From assembly GCA_964429355.1 (NCBI GenBank), contig CAYSCH010000006.1, forward strand, positions 1 to 59,979: 59,979 nt of DNA, written 5' to 3'. Below are positions 1-9,197 of the stretch, piece by piece (positions within the stretch are counted from its first letter, which is position 1; each line of letters opens with the position of its first letter). The notes under the pieces are model-generated. The model had not been told where the DNA came from and ran no database searches. It worked only from the letters and a program-made list of their open reading frames with translations. This DNA is from JAAYAY01 sp964429355. GTDB taxonomy: Bacteria > Planctomycetota > Planctomycetia > Pirellulales > Thermoguttaceae. A program made the position numbers and the translations under genes.

Positions 1-3
1 GGG

Positions 4-53
4 TGTGCACATCCATGCCCGTGGGAAACTCTTACGTTTTGTGAGGGCTTCTT
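4..53. repeat. 50-bp direct repeat, copy 1, just after the dehydratase stop codon
   Basis: About 50 bp that recur, with a few mismatches and one indel, at 2135-2185. Both copies abut the stop codon of a minus-strand gene (the dehydratase here, the sulfatase there). Both contain the shared stretch ACGTTTTGTGAGGGCTTCTT. I see no strong hairpin, only a TGTGCACA palindrome at the outer edge. Confidence 0.8.
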
Positions 54-2055
54 AGCCTTTGACGGCCTTGCGGCCGGCGGCCAGGAGGAGCGAAATCTGA
101 TCGACGTCGTAGACGCAGCCGCCCCAGGTCCCGCCACCGGCAAGCTGGAGCTGGGCCCAGAGTCGAGTCTCGGCGGGAAGGAGCGGATCGGGGGAGAGAT
201 CTTCGCGGATGGGGCGTTGGGCGAGGATCGCGGCGCCCTGCTCGGCCGTGCAGTCGCCGAGCGGGTCGCCGACGAAATCGACCGTGCCTTCGAGCTTGAC
301 CGGATCGACGACGATGCGGATACGGTCGCCGTCGCGGACCTTGCCCAAAGGGCCGCCGGCGAGGGCCTCGGGGCCAACCATACCGATGCACGCGCCCGTG
401 CTGACGCCGGAGAAACGGGCGTCGGTCACGAGGGCCACCTCATGGCCGAACGAGAGATACTTCAGGGCGGAGGTGAGCTGGAAGGTCTCCTCCATACCCG
501 AGCCCAGGGGACCGCGGCAGATGAGGAGGATCACGTCGCCCGGCAGGATGGGGTGATCCGTGGTCCCTTTGACTGCGGCAATCGCGTCGGTTTCGCGGAC
601 AAAGACCCGCGCCGGGCCCGTCTTGCGATAGACACCGTCGGCGTCGAGGACCTTGGGGTCGATGGCCGTGCTCTTGATCACGGAGCCTTCCGGAGCCAGG
701 TTGCCCCGGGGGAAGCAGGTCGTGCTGGTGACGCCCAACTGCCTGGCCCGTGCGGGGGACATGATCACGGCGTCGGGGTCGACACCGTCGCTGTCGAGGA
801 GCCGCCGGCGAAGAACCTCGCGGCGAGAGGACTTTTCCCACCACTGGAGGACCTCGCCGAGGGTCCGGCCGCTGACGGTGAGCACGTCGAGTTTGAGGAG
901 GTCCATCGCGCGGAGGTGGAGCATGACTTCGGGTACGGCGCCGGCCAGGTAGGCACGCAGCGTGGGATGGTTGACCGGCCCGTTGGGCAGCACGTCGACC
1001 AGCCGCGGCACGGCCCGGTTGATCCGGGTCCACTCGTCAATCGTCGGGCGCTCCAGTCCGGCGGAGTGGGCGATGGCGGGGATATGGAGGACGAGGTTCG
1101 TCGATCCGCCGAAGGCCGCATGGACGACCATGGCGTTGTGAAGTGCATCCTGGGTGACGATCTGGCTGGTGGTGATGCCGCGTTCGGCCAGGGCCATGAG
1201 GGCCTTGGCACTACGGCGGGCCATGTCGAGCCAGATCGGCTGGCCGCTGGGGGCCAGGGCCGAGTGGGGCAGGGCCAGTCCGAGTGCCTCGCCGACGACC
1301 TGGGCGCTGGCGGCGGTGCCGAAGAAGTGGCAGCCGCCGCCGGCCGATGCGCAGACCTGGCAGCCCCGTTTTTTCGCGTCGGCCAGAGTGAGTTCGCCAC
1401 GGGCGAAACGGACGCCGATCGATTGGATCTTGCCGGTATCTTCCCCTTCGGTGGGCGGTAACGTGACGCCGCCGGGGACGAGCACACAGGGCAAACTTCG
1501 AAAGCTAGCCAGGGCCATCATGGCGGCGGGGAGGCCCTTGTCGCAGGTGGCGATGGCCATCACACCTTTGGCCGTGGGGATGCATCGGGCCTGGCGGCGC
1601 ATGACGAAGGCGGCATCGTTTCGATAAGCGAGGCTGTCGAACATGCCGGGCGTACCCTGGATCCGCCCGTCACAGGGGTCGGTGCAATAGGCAGCGTAGG
1701 GGACCGCCCCGGCCCGCTTGAACTGGTCGGCACAGGCGGTGAGGGCGAGTCCCAGCTCGAAATTGCCCGTGTGGTGGGCCAGGGCGATGGGCCGGCCGTC
1801 GTGACCGCGGATTCCGCCCATGGTGCTGAGCATGATGAATTGGGGGCCGGCCAGTGCGGCGGGGTCCCAGCCCATGCCGGCATCCTCGGTCATGCCGAAG
1901 GCGTCGCCGCTGGGCCGGTAAGTGAGCATATCGGCCGTGAGCGGGATCTCGCCTTCGGGACCGGGTCCGTGGGTGATCACGTCGAGATCGGAAGGACTGG
2001 CAGAATCGAGGAGTTCCTCAGTCGAGAAGTGACGGGCGCGGTCGGCAGGCGGCAC
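52..2055 (-). CDS. YjhG/YagF-type D-xylonate (sugar-acid) dehydratase, IlvD/Edd family
   Basis: The 667-residue product matches the YjhG/YagF branch of the IlvD/Edd dehydratases, which are about 650 residues and dehydrate aldonic acids such as D-xylonate to 2-keto-3-deoxy acids with an Fe-S cluster. Visible family features are the TCDKGLPA segment with a conserved cysteine, the SAGGGCHFFGTAAS segment with another, and the C-terminal GPLGSGMEE and DARFSGVSTGACIG blocks. It is cytoplasmic, with no signal peptide. The start is a GTG with GAGG about 9 bases upstream. It is the last gene of a minus-strand set after two sulfatases, so its substrate may be a sugar acid released from a sulfated or uronic glycan; that is inference. 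Family assignment is firm, exact substrate is not. Confidence 0.9.
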   Translation of the reverse strand: MPPADRARHFSTEELLDSASPSDLDVITHGPGPEGEIPLTADMLTYRPSGDAFGMTEDAGMGWDPAALAGPQFIMLSTMGGIRGHDGRPIALAHHTGNFELGLALTACADQFKRAGAVPYAAYCTDPCDGRIQGTPGMFDSLAYRNDAAFVMRRQARCIPTAKGVMAIATCDKGLPAAMMALASFRSLPCVLVPGGVTLPPTEGEDTGKIQSIGVRFARGELTLADAKKRGCQVCASAGGGCHFFGTAASAQVVGEALGLALPHSALAPSGQPIWLDMARRSAKALMALAERGITTSQIVTQDALHNAMVVHAAFGGSTNLVLHIPAIAHSAGLERPTIDEWTRINRAVPRLVDVLPNGPVNHPTLRAYLAGAVPEVMLHLRAMDLLKLDVLTVSGRTLGEVLQWWEKSSRREVLRRRLLDSDGVDPDAVIMSPARARQLGVTSTTCFPRGNLAPEGSVIKSTAIDPKVLDADGVYRKTGPARVFVRETDAIAAVKGTTDHPILPGDVILLICRGPLGSGMEETFQLTSALKYLSFGHEVALVTDARFSGVSTGACIGMVGPEALAGGPLGKVRDGDRIRIVVDPVKLEGTVDFVGDPLGDCTAEQGAAILAQRPIREDLSPDPLLPAETRLWAQLQLAGGGTWGGCVYDVDQISLLLAAGRKAVKG

Positions 2056-2134
2056 GGCGGAACCTCGTGGGAAATGGTGAAGGCGGACAACAGATTACGC
2101 GGGGGTTTTTAGAGCCGCTAACAGAACCATTGGC

Positions 2135-2185
2135 TGTGCACATCGATGCCCGTGGGAAAACCTATACGTTTTGTGAGGGCTTCTT
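2135..2185. repeat. 50-bp direct repeat, copy 2, just after the sulfatase stop codon
   Basis: Second copy of the repeat at 4-53. It lies directly downstream (minus strand) of the sulfatase stop codon at 2187-2189 and separates it from the dehydratase gene. The matching position relative to two unrelated stop codons suggests a 3' UTR element, or a duplicated junction. Confidence 0.8.
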
Positions 2186-2186
2186 G

Positions 2187-4014
2187 TTACCTGGGAGAAT
2201 CGTTCGTCGTGCCAGCGGATCTGGGCGCGAGGCAATCGGCGAGGGGCTGGCCGTCGGGGCCGGTGATGCGGAAGGTTTCGATCACGATCTGGCCCGGACC
2301 CTGGGCCGGATCGAGGCGAAGGGAGAGGGCCTCGCCCTTATTTGGTAATGTGATCTGGTAGGTGTGGAACTCTGCGTCGTGCTCGGGCTGGAAGATGGTG
2401 CTGCGATCGCGGAAGTAAGCGGGATTGATTCCCTTCTGGTGCCAGAAGAGCTGGCCGGCTCCCTTGGCCGTGGATTTCATCCGCAGTTCCACGGTCAGGG
2501 GACCGGCCGGAAGGGGTTTTTGGGGCAGCCACTGGAAATGGGGATCCCCGCCGGTGCTGGTCAGGTGAAGACGGCCCTCTTTCAGTTGGATGGAGCAGTC
2601 TCGCATGGCGGCCAATCCGGGGGCCAGCTTCGAGTAGTTTGGATTGGGCAGGGGCACGACGGCGCCGGTGCGTTTGAGGAAGTCTTCGATGAGTGCATCA
2701 AGTNNNNNNNNNNNNNNNNNNNNNNNNNNNNNNNNNNNNNNNNATGCGAATCAGTTTCCAGTCGCCCTGGTGCACGGAGACGGCCGGGGGCAGATGATCG
2801 GGGACGGCCGGCCCATGGGGGAAGAAGGTGAAGATGGGGCGATCGGCCGGCATTTTGTCGGCCTGGCCGCGGAGGGCCGGCAGGATGCTGATCCCGTCGA
2901 AGATCTGGTTCGGCTTCGGGGCCAGCCCGAGCCCGTCGAGGAGCGTGGGATAGAGGTCGGTGCTCTGGATCGCCACGTCGCAGCGGGATTCGGCCTGGAC
3001 GATTTTGGGCCAGACGACGACGCAGGGAACGCGGACGCCTCCCTCGTACATGGTGGCCTTGCCGCCGCGGAGCGGCACGTTGCTGGTGGGCGTGGTGCCA
3101 TCAATTTCGTTGTACATGTTGCCGCCGTTGTCGGCGTAGAAGATCACGATCGTGCGATCGGCGATCTGGAGCCGGTCGAGCGCGTCGAGCACCTTGCCGA
3201 CGTTGTCGTCGAACGATTCGACCATGGCCGCGTAGGTGGGGCTCCTTTGAGGATCGTTGGGATCCACCCGCTGGCGGTGCTTTTCGATCAGCGACGGTTT
3301 GGCGTCGAAGGGGGCGTGGACGGAGAACTGCCAGTAGTTGAGGTAGAACGGGCCGTCTTTGTGCTGCTCGATGAAGGCCACGGCCTCGTCGCCCATGCGG
3401 TCTTCGATGTGCTCGGCCGGGGCCCGTTCTTTGAAGTTCGGGAACTTCCAGGGCGCCACGTAGCTGCCTGCTGGTCCGGGGCCGGGCCAGTGGGGCACGT
3501 CGACGTCGAACCCCTGGTGGAGCGGATCGTAGGGTTCGTGGCCGAGGTGCCACTTGCCAAAGTGGCCCGTGGCGTAGCCGGCATCTTTGAGGGCTTCGGC
3601 CAGGGTGTAGTACTCGGTGTCGAAACGGGTGGCGCTCTGGCAGATCAAAGCCTTGCTGGCGGGGGGACCGGTCTTTGCCACCGACGGGGCCATTTGCACT
3701 TCCTTGACGTGACAGACGGGCGAGGTGATTCCGGTCCGGGCCGGAGTCTGGCCGCTGAGGATACTGGCGCGAGTGGGGGAGCACAGCGGGCTGGCCGAGT
3801 AGGCGCGGGTGAACAGCATGCCGCGGGCGGCCAGCCGCTCGATGTTGGGGGTCTGGTAGAACCTGGTGGTTCCGTAGAGGGTCGTATCACTCCAGCCCAG
3901 GTCGTCGGCGAGGATGAGAACGACGTTGGGTTTTTCGGTTGCTGCGGCGTGAACACTGGCGCCGGCGAATGCCGCGAACAGTACGGGCAAATGTGCGACA
4001 AAAGCGCGTTTCAT
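2187..4014 (-). CDS. secreted sulfatase (Cys-type), interrupted by assembly gap
   Basis: Formylglycine-dependent sulfatase that hydrolyses sulfate esters, exported by an N-terminal signal peptide (about residues 1-24). The upstream part shows the metal-binding start LILADDLGWSD, the maturation motif CSPTR, GKWHLGH and the late ADNGGN block, and it stops at GDWKLIR beside the N run at 2704-2743. Past the gap, translation in a different frame reads LDALIEDFLKRTGAVVPLPN, the normal sulfatase tail, then about 150 extra residues that look like a beta-sandwich domain. This is therefore one gene, and the N run does not have the true gap length: about 30-35 residues are expected there but the gap allows only about 13. 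The displayed stop at 2698-2700 is an artefact. It lies 110 bp downstream of the second sulfatase and is probably co-transcribed with it. Confidence 0.88.
2704..2743. other. assembly gap (40 N) inside sulfatase
   Basis: A run of N between two pieces of the same sulfatase. The reading frames on the two sides are not compatible with a 40-base gap, and the missing protein segment looks longer than 13 residues, so the N count is a placeholder. Confidence 0.95.
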
Positions 4015-4123
4015 GGGACTGGCGAGTTCTGAGTGATGAGCAAGGAATGTGACGGATCAGGTTTGCAGCCTGCCAGAGAAGGAGGCGATTCTGGTAACGT
4101 GGGGTCAGGTGGAACGCCGAACA

Positions 4124-5695
4124 TCAATCAACGGATTTCGGAGCGGGGGCGCTGCCCCACCAGTTCTTGTTGGGCTGGAAGTTGGGGTCGAGGAAGCCGG
4201 CGTGGTGTTTTTCCAGGGTCTGGAGGCCCTTGGTTTCGACTTCTTGTTGCTGTTTGGCAGCCAGGTCGGCGTTGTAGTTGGGATTCTTCGTGGGGAGCTT
4301 GGCGCCGGTCTCCTGGAGGTAGCGGTCGATCTTGGCGCGGAGTTTCCCGGCAATCTCGGGAGTCTTGGCCGCCAGATCGGTCTGTTCGGCAAGGTCGTCG
4401 GCAAGGTTGTAGAGTTCATCGCGGCCGTCTTCGTAATAGTGGATCAGTTTCCAGTCGCCCGAGCGGATGATGGCGCAAGGTTCGCCCCCCTGATTGCCAT
4501 AGTGCGGGTAGTGCCAGAAGAGATCGCGCTCGGGGATCTGCTGGCCTTTGAGGAGCGGCACAAGGCTGACGCCATCGAGGTGCTGATCGGGCCTGGGCGG
4601 CAGGCCGGCCAATTCGAGAATCGTGGGATAGAAATCGGTGTGGATAACCGGCGTGTCGCAAGCGGCGCCCGAGTCGGCCATGCCGGGGACGCGGATATAG
4701 TAGGGTTCGCGAATGCCGCCTTCCCATTGGCGGCCTTTGCCGCCCCGCAGCGGCAGGTTCGAGGTGGAGTAGGCGTCGCCGGAGGAGACACCGCCGTTGT
4801 CGGAGGTGAAGACGATGACCGTGTTGTCGTCGAGTCCGAGCTCGTCGAGCTTTGCCAGCACGATTCCGACGCTCTCATCCATGGCTTCGATCATGCCGGC
4901 GTAGATGGGGCAATCCTGGACCTGGCGGACGGGGAGGGTACGGTCGATGAGGAAACGGTTGCCCTGGTGGGGGCTGTTCATGGCCTTCTGGCGATACTTG
5001 GCCCATTTTTCCTGGGTGGTCTGGATGGGGCTATGGACCGAATAGAAGGAGAGGTAGGCGAGGAACGGCTGGTCCTTGTGCTCCTCGATGAACCGGGCCG
5101 TTTCCTGGCCGAGCCGGATGGGAAGCGACTGGCCATCGGGCCCGTCGGGGAGGTTAGGGTTTTCGTAAGGGGAGAAGTAACCACCCTTGGGGCTGCCTGC
5201 ATCCCAACCGCCGGCGTTCAGTTCGAAGCCGTGGTCGGTCGGCCAGGAGCCCTGGCTGCCAAGGTGCCACTTGCCGGCGAAGAAGGTCCGGTAGCCGCCC
5301 TCGCGGAGTGCCTCGGCGAGAGTCGTCTCTTCGTGGGCCAGGTTGTGGTTGTAGTGGGCGGGGAGCAGGCGGGTGTTGCGATTCCAGGCTGTGCCTTCGG
5401 CGGCGCCGATGTAGTCGGTGATGCCGTGGCGCGGGGTGTACTTGCCGGTCATGATGCTCGCCCGTGAGGGGCTGCAAACCTGGCAGGCCGCGTAGCCCTG
5501 GCGAAACCGCATGCCGGTCTTGGCGATGCGGTCGATGTTTGGGCTTTCGTAGTAGGAACTGCCTTGGACACTCAGATCAAAGTTCCCCAGGTCATCGGCG
5601 AGGATGAAGAGGAAGTTGCGTTTGGGCTGGGCAGCCGAAGCCGTTGCTGCGATGAGCGTCGCGAGGAGGACTGCCAAGGGGAACGGGAGGCGCAT
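4124..5695 (-). CDS. secreted sulfatase (Cys-type, arylsulfatase A family)
   Basis: The 523-residue protein has a signal peptide (about residues 1-21), the early metal ligands in FILADDLGNFD, the formylglycine site CSPSR within VCSPSRASIMTGKYTPRHG, the GKWHLGS block and the TSDNGGVSS metal site, ending in a DLYNLADD-like tail. It is complete and of usual length. It should remove sulfate groups from a carbohydrate outside the cytoplasm. AAGGA lies about 12 bases upstream of the ATG. It is the first gene of the run sulfatase, sulfatase, dehydratase on the minus strand, downstream of the GH89 gene. Activity also needs a formylglycine-generating enzyme or anaerobic maturase, and none is in this window. 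The exact sulfated substrate cannot be read from sequence. Confidence 0.93.
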   Translation of the reverse strand: MRLPFPLAVLLATLIAATASAAQPKRNFLFILADDLGNFDLSVQGSSYYESPNIDRIAKTGMRFRQGYAACQVCSPSRASIMTGKYTPRHGITDYIGAAEGTAWNRNTRLLPAHYNHNLAHEETTLAEALREGGYRTFFAGKWHLGSQGSWPTDHGFELNAGGWDAGSPKGGYFSPYENPNLPDGPDGQSLPIRLGQETARFIEEHKDQPFLAYLSFYSVHSPIQTTQEKWAKYRQKAMNSPHQGNRFLIDRTLPVRQVQDCPIYAGMIEAMDESVGIVLAKLDELGLDDNTVIVFTSDNGGVSSGDAYSTSNLPLRGGKGRQWEGGIREPYYIRVPGMADSGAACDTPVIHTDFYPTILELAGLPPRPDQHLDGVSLVPLLKGQQIPERDLFWHYPHYGNQGGEPCAIIRSGDWKLIHYYEDGRDELYNLADDLAEQTDLAAKTPEIAGKLRAKIDRYLQETGAKLPTKNPNYNADLAAKQQQEVETKGLQTLEKHHAGFLDPNFQPNKNWWGSAPAPKSVD

Positions 5696-6354
5696 GGTTG
5701 GGAGTCCTTGTTCGGCTCGAGGTTGGGGAAGGGAGGTTGGCGGTAGTGAGTACCCGCGAGGAAAAGGCGATCGAGGGAATTGTGGACAGAGAATGACGGA
5801 TTTCCGGTGTCAGGGGCATTGGAAGGGTGAAGAAGGAGGGTCAACAGGGAACGGATTGTGGCCATTTCGCGAGGTGGACGATGGGGCGCTGGGTTTGGGG
5901 GGAGAGTCAAGCCAGGGCGAGCTGGCTGACGGTGACTGGCAAGGCAGGAGGAATAGGTAAATGGTGCAGGGCAACTTTGCACGCAAATTGAAGTTTTCTG
6001 ACACTTTTACCTCGGAAGTGGCTCCTTGAATTGGGGGATCGCTTTCCGTATTCTTCCCGGTTGATTGTTTTCAATGTGGTCACGAATTGGCGGCATGTTT
6101 CTGGGCCTTGTGCCATGGGAGAGGGGCTGTTTTTCAGGGAGTTGATTGGGTGGCGAATGTTATTGGTGGTATTCGGGCGAGGCGGCGAATGGATCTATTC
6201 ATAAGAACAGTATATACACATATATCGTTTTTATGTCCAGCGTTTTTTTGGCCACCCCGCGGAAGAGTGAAGGAACGGACGCGGATTTGTGTCTACTGGC
6301 GTCAGGCGAAGTGGCACTGTCCGACGGTTGGCGGGCGCCACCGCTACGGACCAG
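5696..6354. other. intergenic region, no gene seen
   Basis: 659 bp between the GH89 gene and the sulfatase operon, all transcribed towards lower coordinates. It should contain the operon promoter and the end of the GH89 transcript. It includes an AT-rich patch near 6200-6235. The short ORFs here have no family character. Confidence 0.6.
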
Positions 6355-8994
6355 CTAATTCTCAAATGCCATGACCTCGACCAGGTGGCGGCCGGAGTTG
6401 GCGGAGTTGTGGGTCTGGGTGATGCGGAGGTATCGAACCGGCAGGGGAGCGAAGGTGCAGGTGTAGCCTTCCGGTGTCGCCGGCTGCTGGTTGTCGCGGC
6501 GGTCGGCCAGGGTGGTCCAGGTCTGGCCGTCGAGAGAAGTCTCGATCAAGAAGCCGTAGTATCGGGCGTCGCCGTAGTAGCCGACCACGACAACTCGGCC
6601 GACGGTTGTGGGCTGCTGGAGGTCGACCTGCCACCAAGCCGGCTCGGGGTGCGAGTTGACGTCGGTCGCCCAGAAGCTGCCGGGATCGGAGGCATAGCCG
6701 TCGTTGGCCAGATGCATGGGGTGCGGCGACAGGGCGTGCGAGCAGGAGGTCGGCTTGCCGGTGGTCAGGCTCAAGGCATCGGGCTTGAACTGGTCGGCGT
6801 AGCGGGTCCAGAGCTCCTTGGCCAGGGCAATGCTGTCGCCGCTGGGCGCGTCCGGGAAAGTCGTCGGCTCGTCGGACCAGGCCAGCATCCACTCGTGAAG
6901 CTTTGCCTGGAATGCCTCTTGATCCAATGGCTGGCCGGTTTCAAGGGCCTGCCTCTCTGCGGCCAGGTAGGTCTTCCAGCGTTCGAGGTAGAACCCATTG
7001 AGCATGCCGGACCATTGCTTGCAGGCGTAATCGTTGATGCTGGTCGTGGCGCCCCAGAGCGTGAGCACTCGCCGGGCGTTCCACTCCATCTGGGCTTTTT
7101 CCGCATCGGTCTGGCCCCAGCGACGGGCGTCGGCCAGCCACTTGCCCAGCAGGAATTCATGGCGGGTTCCGAGGAGTCTGTCCAGATCGCCGATCAGGGT
7201 GAGGAATCGCTGGGTTGCAGCATCGAAGGCGGCCAGATCGCCCGCCTTGTGCGCCTTGACGATTTCACCCTGCAACTGGCCGGCGTGGTTGGCCAGGACC
7301 TGACGGGCCAGATTGACCAGGTCGAAGCGGTAGGCGTCGGACTCGCCCAACCGATCGGATGCCGCCAGAAGAGCCCGCCAGGCGTCGGCCAGGCGAAGAT
7401 TGCTGTAAGACGGCCCGCCGGGCCGCCCGGCCAGGGTCGGCGGATGCTCGATGATCGAGCGGGTGCGAACGGGGCCATCGTAGACCGTGGTCAAGAGGAG
7501 TTGCCAGGCCTTCTCGGCATCGGGATTGGCCTTTCCGTTGCGGCAGGCGGCATAGTCGGCGATCCAGGCCTCGAGGTCGACGGGTTCATCGCGCCAGGCC
7601 ATTTCGAACATGAGGTCGTAGACGACCGGGTTGTAGTCGTTGCCCTCGTTGACGAATCCGAGCCCGACGAGCCCCGTGCCAAGCGGGTCGGTGCGAGCGG
7701 CCGGAAGATCGGTGTTGATCCCTTTCAGGGATCCGCCGAGGGAGACGGTGCAGCCGTAGTTCTGGATATTGCACCAGAGCCAGGGCTTGCCGCAGAAACC
7801 TTCGGTCCGGCTCCATTGGGGCATGTTTTCGCAGGCCAGGTCGAGGCAGAGCATCTGGTCGTGCTCGACGGCACCCAGAAAGGCCTCGATTCGCGGCTGC
7901 GTCCAGAACGATCCCTGATTCAGGAAGATCCACGTCTGCAGTACCCAAACGGCCTCCGGATCGTGCTGTGCAAGCCCGTCGTAAATGGCCCGGCTGAGGT
8001 TGGCCAGGTCGCGGGGATCGCCGCTGGGGGGCAACATCTCGATGAAGGTGTCGGCCGCGTAGAGATGGCTGGTGCCGAAACGCTTGTGCTGCTCCTCCAT
8101 CCACAGTGCGGCGATTTTCGCGAATCGTGGATCGAGCGGATCCAGCAGGCTCGTCTCCCAATCGATCCAGCGGATGCGGTAGAGTTTCGCGTCGGGAAAC
8201 AGTCGTCCGACGGCCTGGGGAACGTGGCCGGTGAAGCCCTGAAGGACGGGCGTCATGCCCAATTGACGCTGGCGGGCGAGAATCATCTTGCCCAACGCTT
8301 CATGTTCGGAGATCCACCTGGCGGGCAGCGGTCCACCCCAGCCGTCCAGGCAGCCCATCCACTGGAAGGGCAGATAAGGGGGCCCGGCCAGAAAGTCGGT
8401 GATCTCCTGGTCGCTCATTCCCAGCCGCCTGCAGACGGCCTGCCAGACGGCTTCCTGGCCGGTGACCGAGAGGGGCATATTGATCCCATTGAGGGCCATC
8501 CAGTCGATGAGCCGTTCCCACTGGTCCCAATCGTACCACGGCAGGGAGTAGCCGAAGCAGCAGTAGTTGAGGAAGTAACGATGGCGGGCCCAGCTCGTGC
8601 GCCGCACCTTCGGCTCGACGGCGGGGAGCGGATCGGGGAGGGTCAACTGCTGGCCGCACCAGGAGACGTGGCATCGGCAATAGTGCTTGAGGTACCAGTT
8701 CAGCCCCATGGCCATTGACACGCCGCTGTTGCCGCGGATCACCACCTGGCCCTGGCTCGCTTCGAGTTCGAACACGTCGCGCCCCTCGTCGGAGGCGACG
8801 AACTCCAGTGCAAAGCGGTCAGCATGGTCGGGGAGCAATCGCTGGACCAGTCCTTGGGCGGCTACGCAGGCCTCCGAGCCGATCGGGCTGGAGGGCTCGC
8901 CCGCCGGCGCGCTGAGTGGGGAGATGCTGGTGACGAGGAGGAACGCTGCAATGAGATCCATACGCACGGATCGGCGAGGGCTGGCGGCGGGCAT
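6355..8994 (-). CDS. alpha-N-acetylglucosaminidase (GH89, NAGLU family) with C-terminal F5/8-type domain
   Basis: Exo-acting glycoside hydrolase that removes terminal alpha-linked N-acetylglucosamine; the human homologue NAGLU acts on heparan sulfate. The ATG at 8994 gives 879 residues and is preferred over the longer frame to 9165 because CAGGGAG precedes it and a hydrophobic export signal follows (MDLIAAFLLVTSISPLSAPA). The N-terminal NAGLU domain is followed by the TIM barrel, with the two catalytic glutamates recognisable in YAADTFIEM (E319) and FVNEGNDYNPVVY (E450). The last 130 or so residues form a discoidin/F5-8 type C (CBM32-like) carbohydrate-binding domain around FWATDVNSHPEPAWWQVDL. 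Next to two sulfatases, it fits breakdown of a sulfated GlcNAc-containing glycan. Family certain, natural substrate inferred. Confidence 0.93.
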   Translation of the reverse strand: MPAASPRRSVRMDLIAAFLLVTSISPLSAPAGEPSSPIGSEACVAAQGLVQRLLPDHADRFALEFVASDEGRDVFELEASQGQVVIRGNSGVSMAMGLNWYLKHYCRCHVSWCGQQLTLPDPLPAVEPKVRRTSWARHRYFLNYCCFGYSLPWYDWDQWERLIDWMALNGINMPLSVTGQEAVWQAVCRRLGMSDQEITDFLAGPPYLPFQWMGCLDGWGGPLPARWISEHEALGKMILARQRQLGMTPVLQGFTGHVPQAVGRLFPDAKLYRIRWIDWETSLLDPLDPRFAKIAALWMEEQHKRFGTSHLYAADTFIEMLPPSGDPRDLANLSRAIYDGLAQHDPEAVWVLQTWIFLNQGSFWTQPRIEAFLGAVEHDQMLCLDLACENMPQWSRTEGFCGKPWLWCNIQNYGCTVSLGGSLKGINTDLPAARTDPLGTGLVGLGFVNEGNDYNPVVYDLMFEMAWRDEPVDLEAWIADYAACRNGKANPDAEKAWQLLLTTVYDGPVRTRSIIEHPPTLAGRPGGPSYSNLRLADAWRALLAASDRLGESDAYRFDLVNLARQVLANHAGQLQGEIVKAHKAGDLAAFDAATQRFLTLIGDLDRLLGTRHEFLLGKWLADARRWGQTDAEKAQMEWNARRVLTLWGATTSINDYACKQWSGMLNGFYLERWKTYLAAERQALETGQPLDQEAFQAKLHEWMLAWSDEPTTFPDAPSGDSIALAKELWTRYADQFKPDALSLTTGKPTSCSHALSPHPMHLANDGYASDPGSFWATDVNSHPEPAWWQVDLQQPTTVGRVVVVGYYGDARYYGFLIETSLDGQTWTTLADRRDNQQPATPEGYTCTFAPLPVRYLRITQTHNSANSGRHLVEVMAFEN

Positions 8995-9197
8995 GTTGAC
9001 TCCCTGCGATTGGCGAGGTGGGATGGGCTTGGCATTCAGTTTAGCGGTCTGGGAGGTGAATTCCAGGGACTTCCACGACTGGCTACCAACGATTGGGCAG
9101 AAGGCTATAATGTGGGAGTGCATCCGGGTGGGCGCGTTTTGTCTGAAACCTAATTGAGCATTCAAGTTATGGCGACGAATCAGGAACGGGGCCCCTT

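Noticed and set aside
2644..4032. A 462-codon plus-strand frame through the N run
   Set aside because: It is antisense to a clear sulfatase and contains no recognisable motif.
6289..8718. An 809-codon plus-strand frame across the GH89 gene
   Set aside because: The minus strand reads as a complete GH89 enzyme with both catalytic glutamates. The plus frame has no motifs.
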